A stretch of 64,000 nt of DNA from contig WSYH01001934.1 in assembly GCA_036426205.1 (NCBI GenBank), forward strand, positions 21,001 through 85,000. Reading direction: 5' to 3'. Both the position numbers and the translations under genes were made by a program. The notes below the pieces were generated by a model. That model searched no databases. It saw nothing but the letters and a program-made list of their open reading frames with translations, and had not been told where the DNA came from. Position 1 is the stretch's first letter; every line of letters starts with the position of its first letter. The DNA comes from Ascaphus truei (taxonomy: Eukaryota > Chordata > Amphibia > Anura > Ascaphidae). Below are positions 21,447 to 33,797 of this stretch, piece after piece.

Positions 21447-22499
21447 AGAAACTGTGAAGTATGGTACTTTTTCCTATGCACAGTATACATGGGATAATGG
21501 TCTTGGTTTTCAAGCTTTGCAATTTGGATATCTGCTGTTTAACCACTTCAGTGATGGAAGGTTCTGCAACCTTAAGTATGAAGCAACTTGTATCATGCCT
21601 ACACACATTTAACAATGTGAGGCATATTTTTCACGGACACCCAGAAAACCATTATGGGGCACTCACGTTAAGGTTTAGACTACAGAGAAACCTCTGTTAT
21701 TATAAGGAAAGCCCCTCACTTAGGTATCCACTATAACCTAGAGCTGTGGAGTAGACAGCATATAAAATTGCCTCTCAGTCCTGCAATGCTACTATCAGCA
21801 CCTCTTTAACAGATGTTTGTAAGTTGTTGTAAATGTAAAAGGTTTATTCTTCAGCTCCGTACAAAGGAAGCAATCAGTGCGCTAACCCTCGAGTTTCTCG
21901 TTTTGAATTTACTCTAGGAATTTAGTCAAGACTACCAGAATTATTCAACTAAAATTATCTCTCTTTGTTTTCTTTGCGCTTGTAAACATCATTTATAACC
22001 GTGGAGCCTCGCGATACGTGGGCTGATGATTCTACTGAGCCTCGTGAAAAACACAAATAATAAATGTAGGAAGAATAGTTTGAAACGAGTGCTAGCTCTG
22101 TGCGATCTTGACCACTACACTTTATCTTCCTAGGCCTCAGGTAAAGGGTGAAAAATAACAGACATTTTACTGAACCAGGCTCATTCTTGTAATACCCTGC
22201 GCTGATTACACTGTCACCACCATACAGAATTAAGATAGTAATTTGCTATCTGTTGGTTGCCTCTGTCTGTATCACAATTCCCATAACCTAAATATATCAA
22301 GCAGTTTTTATTTTTGGCACATTCCCAATCGATTGCAGACTTGACCAACAACAAAGCAGTGCATTGCTGGACCCTCTGGTAGCAAAATGGTTATTAGCCA
22401 TCTTGTTTTAGTTTCCAAATAGTTATATTGTTTGTTAAAGACCTGCCATTGTATTTATTAAGATCTGCTTTACTATGCCAGTCATCGCTGCCTCAGATT

Positions 22500-22665
22500 T
22501 GTATGGCATTCTAATACCAATTATATTGTAAGCTTTTTGTGAGAGACTCCTCATCTTAATGTCTACTTTTATATATGAAGCGCTTATTCCAATCATGTCG
22601 TGTATTACTGCTCAAAAGCATGATGTACATGGATGACGCTATATAAATATATACTGAGCATACAT
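22500..22665 (+). mobile_element. L2-like LINE 3' end remnant
   Basis: Shares the family's 3' UTR motifs: ATTGTAAGCTTTTTG, TATATGAAGCGCTTATTCC, ATGTACATGG and CGCTATATAAATA. It is diverged compared with the copies at 3 kb and 10 kb. Confidence 0.75.
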
Positions 22666-23749
22666 CAAGTAGTTGTGCATTATATGTGCAAGTTTGTAAA
22701 TCCCCTGGCACTCACCGCTTCCTGCCTTCATTTAAAATGTTTCCAATCCACTTTTAAGTTACGATCTTGGGTTACCATTTTTCTTATCCGCGTTCCAGGC
22801 CTCTTTGATGTTCTTTCCTCTGCAACTGGTCAAGTGGCCCATCAATATATAGCCTGCCCTGAACAGGCAGCCAGCCAGCAACCCCGACATTTCATACCGA
22901 TTATAATACACACATTACAATTACTGTTGAGAGTGGTTCATGGGCAAGTACTTCTGCTTCACTCAGACGCCAATAAACATTGTCAAGTGAAGGTGTGGCT
23001 TTCATTAATAGACATTGTGCTGCGTTCAGCTAAGAGCTACAGCTCCATCCAGGCAGACGTGCCCACGGGAAGCCTTAGGATGAGGCACATGGCAAAGACA
23101 GCTTGTTAGGATGTAGCCGTTCACAGCATGGCTAAAAATAGAAGGCGTTTATAAAATGTGGTGAGCATGCCCGCTGCTCATCCCATGAGCCGGGCGGAGA
23201 GGTTGCGACCTACATCTTCTCTAATCAATGACTGCGAGAGACATACAGCAGCTTGAGAGGGAAACCTGTAAAGACAGGGGATAAAACGACTCTGGCTATA
23301 TTTATGTGAAAGATAAGCAGTTTGAGGGGAAAGTGCCCAGCGTCACACCTCAATCCACCCTGGTTATTGCAATTTCACTCTTAGACATCATTGACTGCAC
23401 AGCAGAATTCTGATAGCGGCGTTGATCTTGGCAAAGTATAGGTTTTCCCTCTCAAAATAAACAGCATTGATATGTTTGTTTTTTTGTTTTAAATAGGATG
23501 AGTATCTTGCCCAATTATAATTTAACAAAGGTTGAACTCAAAAGGAGAAGGAGATATGTCTTTTTTCCCCCCAAGTTAATATTAATGTCACTATGTTGGT
23601 ATCAATCATTTTTTCTTTTTTAGATTTTCATAAGGTTAACCAACTCCTGGCGTGTGCCCTGGTTTTAAAATGCCAGACTTAGGGCAGATGCTCTCTTCTA
23701 TTCAGTGAGAAAAGTAATACCTATGGACAAGGCCCTGACACTACGGCCC
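22666..23749. other. No gene recognised
   Basis: Contains a plus-strand open frame of 158 codons (22633-23109) that overlaps the LINE tail and resembles nothing I know. It is treated as chance. Confidence 0.4.
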
Positions 23750-23866
23750 TTAATCCATATGCTGTGAAGCTGCTTCCCCATGCTAGAGAAGATTTTAGAC
23801 ACATTCATGTGTGTGAATTGAGCTGAACTCTTTGGCACTGGGAAGCAGCTTCACAGCACATTAAAT
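23750..23866. mobile_element. Short palindromic MITE-like element
   Basis: Arms with GCTGTGAAGCTGCTTCCC at 23761-23778 and the complement GGGAAGCAGCTTCACAGC at 23840-23857 flank about 60 bp. The outer ends TTAAT and ATTAA suggest a TTAA-type target, but this is not certain. Confidence 0.6.
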
Positions 23867-25631
23867 AGGGGGTATGTGAGCATTATTGACATTAAAGCTC
23901 AACTTATTGTTGTAAAGGAAACATTTATCTCTCTATGTCAACCTCCCAAATACTGTGTTGCAGTACTATACTATAATATTTTAGCCCCCCCCCCGCCCCC
24001 CTCTGCTCTCTCTAATATACAGGAATAGCCTGTAGCAGAAACGGTACTGACAACAGTGATCTGTTATAGGGCGCATGGTAGGAGGCAGTGAGGTTCTGAA
24101 GGTACGTATTTTATTGTTGCGCAAGCTTCAATTTTCCACATGTAGGCAGCTCCTCAGGCAGCTATAAGTGCGTAGACACTCTCTGTATTGTTTAATAATG
24201 CAGCATGTTAATTTCCAGAATTCATACAGCGACTTGAGCACAAATTGCAGCTTGAACAGCTCACATGACATTTTGAAAAATCTTGAAGAGGTCCAGGTTT
24301 ATAATCTCCCATCATCAAGAATACATTTTGCCACAAAGGCCGTTGCAGGGGTCAAGCGTCTCAGGCTTCATTTGCTAAGCTGCAACAGGGGGAGGGAGAT
24401 TTGGTCTGGTCTTTCCGAGAATAAGGGCACAAAACGGCTTCATAGAAGTACCTGCGCATACCCAACTGAGTATGACAAGACCGCCTCTCCATTCCAGTGG
24501 GCATAAACAACATTATTATACACTGGGAACAAAAGGCCTGTGCTTCATTACACAGCATGGATAGGCACAGTCGTCCTGATTGAAGGACTGCCAACAATTT
24601 CAGCCTTAAATAAACACAGTGCAGTTCAAGAAGGAAAGAAAGTACATTTGCAATCGGCTAGCTTTTGTCCTGGCTTCTGTTTACGTTTGTATTTTAGGGT
24701 GAGCATGAACTATGCTCCATTTGCAAATGTAATATATAATATGCAATGCTGAGTAGGATGAGGGATTCCCAAGTAGAAAACGGAAAATATTACATGTACA
24801 TATATGTACATATAAAGCATATATATGCAGCTACTTCCATAGCTGATCATATTTGCACATATTTTAGTTTTTTTTAAGTTACAAAAAAAAATCATTGCCT
24901 ATACTTCTATTTCTATTAAATAAATCATGACACGGTGTAATATATAATAATAATATGTAATCTGAGGTTGTATTTGCCTAATTTTAAGACCTGCTAAGGA
25001 ACAGATGATTGTTATTATGTCCTGATATGTAAAAGCATAGAATTCAAAGAGGGTGTATTTTCTTTTTCACACAACTGTACATCTAAAAACCACCTTCATA
25101 AAAAGTTTTCGAAGCAATTGTAGATCGTATTACTACAAGGAAATTTGGGTGTGGTGCAGTTAATGTGACTTGTTCTCTGCATAAATACTCCAACTGAAAA
25201 TGTGATGACCATTTAAAGTTCTTCTGTAGTACTCCAAGTGCTTTTCTAAATGAATACGGCTTTGGGTGAACATGTGCACCTCCCTCTCCCAAAAAACATT
25301 CGTACGTGTGTGTGTTCTAGAGGTCTGAACTATAGCTATATGCCCTTGGAACTAGTTAGAAAATACCAGGGCCTGTTCAGGAAGAATAGTTTAACAGAAA
25401 TGCAACATTCTTATTACAGCTGCAGGGCATATCTAAACAAAAGTCCAAGCTTGCCAACCCCTATTCAACACGATACCATGCTAGAGGTCAAAGGTGAAAG
25501 ACTTCAAAAGGAATCCAGCATGGCTAGTAATTAAGATTGTTAGCAATAACGGCACATTTACTACCCATGTGCATACAAAACAGGTACATAAGCAGTCCCA
25601 CAGAAGATTGTTCTGAAACACATTTTACTTG

Positions 25632-26589
25632 TTTAATGAACTTTCTAGGTTTTTTTTTTTCAATCTAGGGGATGGGGTTTACAATAAACAAGCAACATCT
25701 TAATCCAGTTTGAAACGCACAGAGCATTGGCACGGAATGTGAGCAGAGAGCAGGGGAGGAGCAGTGGTACAGTATATCGCATGAACGATCGTGATGAAAG
25801 TGGCACAAACACAGAAAGAGAAAGTAAAGGAGGAGCACATTTTATCAAGCACAAAAAAAATGTGACTAAACTACCTACAGTGGGCATGGTTGGCATACAT
25901 TGATCTGAAGCACTTGCAGAGAAGGAGGTTAGGTTAATGTAAGCAGCTTAGATCTTCTATTTGGAATTTCGTGCTGCCCATCAAACACATCGGGTGAGAA
26001 GAACATTAAGCTTCTAAATAGGTCCAGTACACACAGGGACGCACAAACACTATAAACCACTCAGTGTTTTCTAATTGGGCTTTCACCGGAGAAAGGATAG
26101 CAATCCCCTTTCGCAGGAACATCAACATATTGCAGTGATATACATGTATTGTTGGAGCATTTTGGTGCAGACTAGCACATGTAATGGGGCGCAAGCCAAT
26201 TACAAAAAATGGGTTGTTGTCCCAAATCTCAATGAAAGACAGCTATAGGTGAGTGGTCTCTGTGTACTGATATACCAACTCAAGACACATATTCTAGTTC
26301 CTGCATGCATCCAGCCAGCCTATACTCAAAAGATGACTGGCTCCATGTCGCATCAGAGACACCTATTCCTAAATGGCAAGCCCCTTGCTCCCCCCCATCT
26401 GCTGGAAAGGCCAATGTCTCGCAGGTCAGCTCCTTCTATGGTTGACGCTCCAGCATTAGAGCCTCCATTTCATGAAATGTACTATCCAGTAGGAAGTAAG
26501 AGGAGATAAGGATATGGGCGAGATGTTACATGAGAAACAGACAGAGTACATATACACCCAGTAAGAGGTCGGTCACAGGGTCTTCACAT
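25632..26589 (-). other. AP2B1: AP2B1 3' untranslated region (extent uncertain)
   Basis: Follows the AP2B1 stop codon on the minus strand. An ATTAAA-type signal (TTTAAT on the plus strand, 25632-25637) gives a UTR of about 0.95 kb. Another candidate, AATAAA (TTTATT at 24110-24115), would give about 2.5 kb. RNA evidence is needed to choose. Confidence 0.4.
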
Positions 26590-26664
26590 TCAGTTCTTTA
26601 GTAAGGAGTCGTACACCTGGTAGACATAGTTACACACCTCCGGGGCACGGCACTTCAAGGAGAG
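26590..26664 (-). CDS. AP2B1: AP2B1 last coding exon
   Basis: Encodes LSLKCRAPEV, YVYQVYDSLLKN and the TGA stop (25 codons, phase 0). The acceptor CATCAG lies at 26665-26670. It is the final part of the appendage platform subdomain. Compared with the human protein, the SQYI segment reads CNYV here. Confidence 0.96.
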   Translation of the reverse strand, partial: LSLKCRAPEVCNYVYQVYDSLLKN

Positions 26665-27378
26665 CTGATGCAGGAGAGAGAAGATGGCAATTAGTTGCTT
26701 GCTTTATCGATCATGCAAGCATAACTGTGTGATCCCCCCCCCATGGCGCATTGATGTTAAGTATTGTTATGTGCGTATAGATCTCTAAAGCTTTATGCTC
26801 TTTAAACTGGTTATTCCACGATACTGGAGTGCTGGTTCTATGCTTCTGCATGGGTACCTGGCAGTCTTTAGGACAAATGGTGTCTAAATTTAACGTGCCT
26901 CCTACTAACTAGGTATGAAATTTGGAGGAGCGGCTGCTGCTTGCGCTCTGTTCACGACAGTAGACTGCAATGCTTTCAATGCTGTAGCACAAGAGATGTA
27001 TTACCCTGGTAATTGGGATTGGTATGACTGATATGACCTGAAGCCACGTTTCTGTAATAAGTCTTTCTGATTGCAAGGTGAACATTTCATTTAAATTTCA
27101 TTATAGTTTCAAGATATATTACCTGGAAGGAGGTCATAGAGATGGCACATTAATTAGCTAGCACGGACCTTTGGTCCTCTCTTGATGTAGCGGAATAACA
27201 TCAGCTTTACACATACTAATACCGTAACCCAGTCACAAATCTGCTTTATACACTTACCCCTTCACTTTAAAATAGACATTAATTCACACATCCTATAACC
27301 TTTAAATAGGATTGTCCGGTGATTGCTAGAAATAGCTTTCTGCAGATATCAAAAGTATATTATTTGTATTACATAGGA

Positions 27379-27562
27379 GAGCTAGATATCTTCGGTTGCT
27401 GCATTATTCTAATAATATCTCTTCACGAGACATTGCAGTATAATATACGGGTTATTTGCAGATTATAAACACGTTTATAATCTGAAAATAAACCGTATAT
27501 TATACTACAATGTCTTGTGACGAGACTATTAAAATAGTGCGGCAACTGAAGATATCTAGCTC
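27379..27562. mobile_element. Long hairpin, snapback MITE
   Basis: Two arms of about 90 bp are near-complements (GAGCTAGATATCTTCGGTTG... against its inverse) and meet at GATTATAAACACGTTTATAATC. There is no coding sequence. It lies in the last AP2B1 intron. The arms differ at several sites, so it is not recent. Confidence 0.85.
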
Positions 27563-27850
27563 TTAGGCCTCGTCCATAGTGCAAGATACGGAACGAGCTA
27601 CACAGCTTGCGCTACAAACGAACGCGTGTATTCCAAAGCGCATGGCCATAGTGAGCACGAGCTTGCACGTGCACATGAGATACGAGGATACCAAAAGCAG
27701 AGGAGACAAACGTGTTTGCTATTGCAGCGAGACAGCCTGGTCATGTGAGCGGCTAACAGCCAATGAAAATTTAGTAAACTATTCTGCCTGGATATTGTTC
27801 AAATTACTTTGTCAGTTGAGTCGTGCTGCTTGCTGTGAGAATATGGACAA
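27563..27850. mobile_element. GC-richer MITE-like segment
   Basis: Begins TTAGGCCTCGTCCATAGTG right after the hairpin; the far end near 27840 has a weakly matching inverse (ATGGACAACTAAA). It resembles other GC-rich non-autonomous elements in this window. The call is tentative. Confidence 0.35.
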
Positions 27851-27979
27851 CTAAACTGTTGAAAATGTTATTTCTGAGGTTTGCAAACGTGAACCTTAAT
27901 TCATACCATGACAGAAATAACAATGATAATTTATGGAGAGATATCTCTGATGTATTGTCCATTACTTGTATAGAATGTT

Positions 27980-28023
27980 AATATATATATATATATATAT
28001 ATATAAATATATAATATATATAT

Positions 28024-28084
<61 letters not shown>

Positions 28085-28086
28085 TT
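27980..28086. repeat. (AT)n microsatellite
   Basis: About 105 bp of AT dinucleotides with occasional AAT interruptions, in the last AP2B1 intron. Confidence 0.97.
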
Positions 28087-28695
28087 TTTTGTAGTGTTCA
28101 ATGCATCACATTTTATAATTATTTTTTTTTTTAATAAGGCATGTTTTCATGCATGACAGTGTATGTATGTGTATATATATATATATTGCTTCCATTTCCT
28201 TACATAAAAACTGAAAACAGTCTAAAGCTTCATCAATCGGGAGACCAAGCATTAAAAAAAAACAAAAAAAACACACAAATAAAAATCTGTCCAAAATGAC
28301 AGCTAGTAGCCTATGCCTCCTGTCCTTTAATATTCTTCAAACAATAGGGAAATCACCACCACTGCCATTACTGCAGGTTAGATGATAAATGGGGTGGACA
28401 AGTATATTGTAGATGTACGAACAATCTGGGGGTTAAGGCAACTAAGTAACATTTTCTTAAAGAAGAATTTAAGGGAGTTGCAAGTGTTGAAATACTTTGA
28501 ATTGCTGAACCCTACAACAGGAAAAGGACGAGGGAAAGTGAATTACTGGGAGTGTATTTGGACCTTTACATAGCGACACAGTCGATTTAACAAGAGGTTA
28601 ATCAGGTAGTGCAAGTGTGCTGTGTTAATCCAGTCAAAGTCTACATGTATTCCTAGACCAAGGTCACTACACAAGGTCACTGTGTCCCCTCTCAC

Positions 28696-28850
28696 CGTGT
28701 AATTTGGGTTCCCAGGCTGGATCCTCAGCTCTGCCAGAATCCAGATGCCGTTGGTGAGTTTAAGGGACTGGTATAGCATGTCCTGCCCTTCTACGTTCCG
28801 CTTGGCGATGGTATAAACATTGTTATTCTGCAGCTTGCTAGAAACAGTAT
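28696..28850 (-). CDS. AP2B1: AP2B1 appendage exon (platform core)
   Basis: 155 bp; begins with two bases completing an Asp codon, then encodes TVSSKLQNNN through PGNPNYT. It contains LYQSLKL, whose Tyr corresponds to human Tyr888 in the platform site that binds beta-arrestin, ARH and epsin motifs. Donor GTGAGA lies at 28690-28695; acceptor CTTCAG is upstream. The intron on its 5' side is the 18.9-kb one. Confidence 0.97.
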
Positions 28851-30526
28851 CTGAAGGAAGGAAGGAAGGAAGAGGAGAGTTGAGCTTCTAGATTTAAAGA
28901 GGTTAGGAGACAATCCTTTAACGCATTTTATGGGTGAACGGCAGAAATACATTCTGGCATTAAGTGAACTTGAAAATACAAGATAAAAAAGTGAACTAAA
29001 ACCGTACTCTCTATATATGAAATGCCTGCCGTAAATGTCCCCACTGCAGTCACCCAAACAAAACGTGGACGGCAATGACAAGACTGTAAAGAAGCCAAGA
29101 GGACAGCAGTAGAATAAACACTAAAACAGGAAGGTGGCTTAGAGTGGTGACTTCGCTCAGCAGGACCATTTTTGCTCATTACAGTATTACCTCCAAATGT
29201 TATACTTCTTTCTAACATGTGCTGGTTCCGTAAGGATACAGCTGGCATCAGTTGAAAAAGGAAGTTAAATGACAAATGAGACGGCGAGAGTTAGAGGGAT
29301 TAATAGTAAAAGGATATAGGTTCGCCAATACCTACTACTGTTCATTCACACATTCCCCACGTGTAAAACCACTGCTCACATATACGTATTGCAGACACGT
29401 TTAACACAAGTTAGAAGCAGATTATCTCTGTACACATGGATGGGCTGGCGTTACGGCTAACAATTTCTTCAATACGGGTGTGCAACAACGAAATGAAAAT
29501 GTGATTGATTCGCATCAATGCTTCGTGGATGCAACAAACATTCAACCCCATCCTCAGGCAGGCGTGACTGCCATGTGGTGTGCGGAAAGAGTGAAGAACC
29601 CCAACTAATATAAGGACATGATGCAGTGTGTCCACATTTTTTGTTTTCTTCAATTCTTCGGTCTTTTCTGGAACCTTTATTGAAAAGCATACATACATAG
29701 ATGCACTGAAGAGTGTCCCTATTAACCTATTGGTTTCATTACCTGTGCATGTGCAATATAGCAGCGCATCTGTTCAAGTTCAACTTCCTACATCATTTCA
29801 GTGTTTACTAAGCTTTAAAGATGGGACACAGACCTGCTCACTTGTAAGCACAAAGATGCAGCAGCACTGCACACATGCTTGTGCCAGTGTTTGCCCTAAG
29901 CTCACATAACCATGGATACATGACATGGAGCCTGTCAGCAGATGCCTGCTCAGAACCAGACTGTTACAGTCAGGGCATTATTTCCAAGGATATGCTACCA
30001 GGCTGCGTTGTGCCCCATGCCAAAGGTCAACAGAGGTTCCTGATTGTAAAAGGTTTCGATCAGGGAGTCAGTATATCTGTAATTCCTACTACATGCAGCA
30101 ATGCGTATACTTTCAGAGTAAACAGTATTTGAGCTCGTTATGATGATGTCCATTGGCAATAAATGCTGCTGCTGCTGCTGTGAATGCTGCTGTTCTTTGT
30201 TCTGCGCTTATTAATCCTCCTTCTGTTCACAATCCTCAGAAGTATTCCCTAGGAATATATGGGTTAATTCGCCTCAGATGTTATTCCAGCAGTGTGTCAC
30301 ATGACCGTGTGCTATTTTTAGCTGGCATCGCTCTCTCTCAGAGCTGAGCCGCTGAACTGGAATCAACTGCGATGCCTTATCAAATGTTCTTTACTCTCTT
30401 CATCGCAGGGAAGAGGTGTAGCAGGTGGAGTGTGTGTGTGTGTGTGTGTACATGGATTTGAGAATGAGAGGGAGCTGAAAAGTAGACTACAAAATTAGAA
30501 AGATTCAGACTCAATCCATTCTTTTT

Positions 30527-30528
<2 letters not shown>
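28851..30528. other. Intron sequence, nothing recognised
   Basis: First part of the large AP2B1 intron. It holds a short GGAA run near 28855 and small GCT runs near 30165. No gene or repeat family is recognised. Confidence 0.4.

Positions 30529-30574
<46 letters not shown>
30529..30574. repeat. (CA)23 microsatellite
   Basis: Uninterrupted CA tract of 46 bp, followed by GA-rich sequence. Confidence 0.98.
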
Positions 30575-30575
<1 letters not shown>

Positions 30576-30618
30576 TGTGTGCATGGGAGACAGAAAAGGA
30601 GCAAGAAAGAGTAATAGT

Positions 30619-30750
30619 GAGGGATCGAAGGAGAGAGAGAGAGAGACAGGAGTATGGAGAGAGAGAGACACAGAGAGAGAGAGACAAAGAGAGACAGAGA
30701 CACAGACAGAGAGACGAGTATGGAGAGAGAGGGGGGGAGAGAGAGAGAGA
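30619..30750. repeat. GA-rich simple repeat
   Basis: GAGAGAGACAGAGAC-type sequence leading into the 31-bp tandem array. Confidence 0.9.
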
Positions 30751-31050
30751 GGAGTATGGAGAGAATGGAGAGGGAGGGTGAGGAGTATGGAGAGAATGGA
30801 GAGGGAGGGAGAGGAGTATGGAGAGAATGGAGAGGGAGGGAGAGGAGTATGGAGAGAATGAAGAGGGAGGGAGAGGAGTATGGAGAGAATGGAGAGGGAG
30901 GGAGAGGAGTATGGAGAGAATGAAGAGGGAGGGAGAGGAGTATGGAGAGAATGGAGAGGGAGGGAGAGGAGTATGGAGAGAATGGAGAGGGAGGGAGAGG
31001 AGTATGGAGAGAATGGAGAGGGAGGGAGAGGAGTATGGAGAGAGAGAAAA
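30751..31050. repeat. 31-bp GA-rich minisatellite, nine full copies
   Basis: Starts at 30751, 30782, 30813, 30844, 30875, 30906, 30937, 30968 and 30999, plus a partial copy at 31030. The period is exactly 31 bp. The unit begins GGAGTATGGAGAGAATGGAG. Copies at 30844 and 30906 carry AATGAAGAG instead of AATGGAGAG. The purine-only strand produces long Arg/Glu/Gly frames and the complement Ser/Leu/Pro frames; neither is a gene. Confidence 0.97.
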
Positions 31051-31270
31051 TAAGGAGAACATATTAAACTAATTTGAAGTTGAAGGGTAAGATTGTAGGA
31101 CAGAGAAATATGCAGGGAGCAATATGTACGTCTTGTGAAGAAGTAACTGAGGAAGGGAGAGGCGAATATGTGAGAGAAAAGAATAGTTGAGAGGCGGAAG
31201 GAGGGAGAGATTCTTTAAATCTTTCTCGATTGTAGTGTGCATTTCTGCTGATAATCAGTTCTAGTATACT

Positions 31271-31560
31271 TAAGATATCGGGAACCTTGCACCCAGGATA
31301 CGGCCCTTTGGGGCGTATGCTGTAATGGGTCTTAAAAACAAGTACAAAACCCAACCATTTAGTTGCAGGATTTGATGTACTGTAAAATGACAGACAAGAT
31401 GTAACAGGGACACTTGGCCAACACTTCCCTTGAATAACCCTCTTATGCTTCTATGTTTTTCCAGACAAAACAAAACGCCAGAAAGTGAAGAGTGAAAATA
31501 AAAGATACACTGATATACAATGACATCTCACAGCCTCAAAATGGCGAGAAAGGTGGCACA
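31271..31560. repeat. Left copy of a ~290-bp direct repeat flanking a Penelope remnant
   Basis: Contains ATACGGCCCTTTGGGG, TATGCTGTAATGGGTCTTAA, GACAGACAAGATGTAACAGG and TACAATGACATCTCAC. All recur in order at 33493-33778. Identity is high but with indels. Confidence 0.85.
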
Positions 31561-31915
31561 TGTACACACCGGGAAATCTTTCACATTTCATAACTATTTA
31601 ACACGTAACTCGGAGTGGGACGTTTACTGGATAAAATGCCCATGTGGCCTCTCTAACGTAAGCCAGACCCCAGACGAGCCCTTTATCTTCACAAATCTAT
31701 CAGGTGGGGGAATAAGGAGATTCCGGAGCTGCCCACTTCAGACATGCTGCACATAATGTCAGTCAGTTACGCTATCAGGTAATAGACTGGGCATCACCCT
31801 TGAGAAGGGTTTGAAATGTCAAACAACAGGAGGCAAAATAGATTGAGAGATTGGGTACAATGTTTCCGGACTGGACCTAACAGGCTGTATGATTTGTTGG
31901 TATTTCTGTAAGATG
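31561..31915 (+). pseudogene. Penelope-like GIY-YIG remnant (second copy)
   Basis: The plus-strand frame shows FTFHNYLTRNSEWDVYWIKC, then PCGLSNVSQT, matching the IKCPCGL-x-YVGQT start of the GIY-YIG domain. Later pieces read LRYQVIDWASP and, after a stop, QQEAKWIERLGTMFP-like residues and LYDLLVF. Several frameshifts are present. Only the 3' coding end of the element remains. Confidence 0.7.
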
Positions 31916-33492
31916 TCTGTTCCATCGCTGTTGGAACGGAGATTCCTGAGTATGGAAGTGTATGCATCTTTTCCCTTGTCCTTTCTTTGTTACTTTCTCT
32001 CCAGTACATACTTTCTAGACTTCCCTGCGGTGTGTGATGTGGGTCAGCGATTATGCCTCTATGCCCCTGACCAGACGGTGGGTGGTATGAGAAATACATT
32101 GATTAAGTCTCTGACAATGAGAAGGTTTATCTGTAGCCTTTATCTCTGTCCTATTATTTCTGTGGTTCCCTGTTTGACAATTTGTGAACAGACAATTCTG
32201 CTTTGTGGTTCTTTGGTCGGATTGTCTGTTTCCCTTTGGTCGGTCTGCTACTCCTAAGTTATATTGAGACAGTATTTTTGTCGTCATGTTTGACCATTTG
32301 CCCCTTTACGTATTATATGATGGTAATGATGAGGTCTTAACTATTTGAGGGTCTCCTATGATACTAAGAGACCATAAGTCCCTATAGACATTTATCTAGG
32401 CTTGATTTAGGAGTTCTTGTGGGTTATTATATACTGTTTTGGGGGTTATTTTACTAATCTCTTTTATTATTTTATATTATCCTTCCTATATGGTGTATAA
32501 TTAGGAATCTCGCAGATTGTGAGCTCTATGTGTGATCCATTTGGATCCTCTTATAAATCATTGCAATAATGCAAGTAAACTGTTAGAAGTATTTTGCTTA
32601 TATTTTCTGGCCAGCTGTTTGGGGGTGTTGTAATTATATAATTTTTCTTCTTCACCATCTTCCCATTGGCTGGACACAGTTTCCCGGTGGCTGGGACGCC
32701 AAGGACTACATCATATACGCCCTCCGTTGCTAGGTGGCAATGCTGTCTTGCACGCTTACTGTGGGGTTGTCTGCTTAGTCCGTCCGTTGTAGCGGTATGT
32801 ATCTAGTTTATCTAACCCTGCGTGACATTGTTTTACGTCTTCTATATATTATTTGGTGTTAGGGAGCACTACTTGGGAGTCAGGGTTTATGTCTTTCCTT
32901 TGCTTTCTTCTGCTTTGGTGCCTTGTCTGTCACAAACAATTCCTCGATAGAAGAAAGAACCGGCACTCCAGAGGTCTTCAAAAAAAAGTGAATTTAATGC
33001 TCAAGTAATCGATGTTTTGGTCACAAACGCAGAACTTTGTCAAGATCGTGCCTGCCGACTGGACAGCGGAGTAGCTTTCCCTCCAGGATTGGTTTGGAAT
33101 AGTGATCTTTGTTGACCCCTCGACAGGTGAGGAATACATTTCTTTGCAGTTGGAGCGCAGGCTCTCGCCGTACTTTACGTGGGAGGAGTATCAAATTGAT
33201 TTTGCTATAAAAGAGCGACTTGTAACATATTGTATTCGCCATTACTACTTTTGAAAGGATCACGGCGATTAGAAACATTGCCTTTTGCTATAACCTCTTC
33301 TGATGTCTGTTAATTAAATATACGTTTTTCACTTTTTGCTATAATGGAGCAGTGGGCTATTTTTATTTTTGTGGTTCTACCATGTTGGACGTTTAATGGC
33401 ACTTCCTGGTCCTACGTACACCCTGAATTTTTTCACTATGCAAATCTCTCAACTATCCATATTATTAGAGTTGATCCTATTTTTGATTGAAA
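31916..33492 (+). mobile_element. Penelope-like 3' / terminal region
   Basis: Non-coding sequence between the GIY-YIG remnant and the second flanking repeat. A GC-richer block (32680-32800) resembles Penelope terminal regions. The minus strand near 33000-33060 has a TTGACAAAG...CCAAAAC pattern reminiscent of a decayed hammerhead core. Confidence 0.4.
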
Positions 33493-33778
33493 CTTAGGAA
33501 ATCATGAACCTTGAGCTCAGAATACGGCCCTTTGGGGGTATGCTGTAATGGGTCTTAAACACAAACCCCTCCCAACCATTTAGTTGCAAGATTTGATGTA
33601 TTATAAACGACAGACAAGATGTAACAGGGACACTTGGCTAACACTGCCCTTGAATAACCCTCTCATGCTTTTATATTTTTCAAGACAAAACAAAAATGAC
33701 AAAGTGAGGGAGAAAAGAAACGATACACTGATCTACAATGACATCTCACTGCCTCAAAGTGTCAGGAAAGGTGACAAA
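33493..33778. repeat. Right copy of the ~290-bp direct repeat
   Basis: Repeats 31271-31560 with small indels. A further 45-bp partial copy (CTGCCTCAAAG to GTGTTCAACAAGATG) occurs at 34037-34083. Confidence 0.85.
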
Positions 33779-33797
33779 TGGTGTTCAACAAGATGCA

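Larger units (their letters stand above)
19536..22499. other. No gene recognised; two small hairpins inside
   Basis: About 3 kb of AT-rich sequence without supported coding regions. It contains inverted repeats at 19942-20023 and 21387-21446, listed separately. The rest is anonymous intergenic DNA downstream of AP2B1. Confidence 0.4.

Noticed and set aside
22633..23109. 158-codon plus-strand frame
   Set aside because: It starts inside an L2 tail, shows no recognisable domain and has no exon-like context.
30751..31050. Regular ~31-bp repeats resembling a CRISPR array
   Set aside because: There are no unique spacers between repeats; the unit is tandem and the context is vertebrate.
30511..31072. 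Long Ser/Leu/Pro and Arg/Glu/Gly open frames
   Set aside because: They come from the GA/CT minisatellite and have no codon or domain support.
33000..33060. Minus-strand hammerhead-like pattern
   Set aside because: It has TTGACAAAG and CCAAAAC in roughly the right places, but the CUGANGA and GAAA boxes are both altered and stem I is not convincing.
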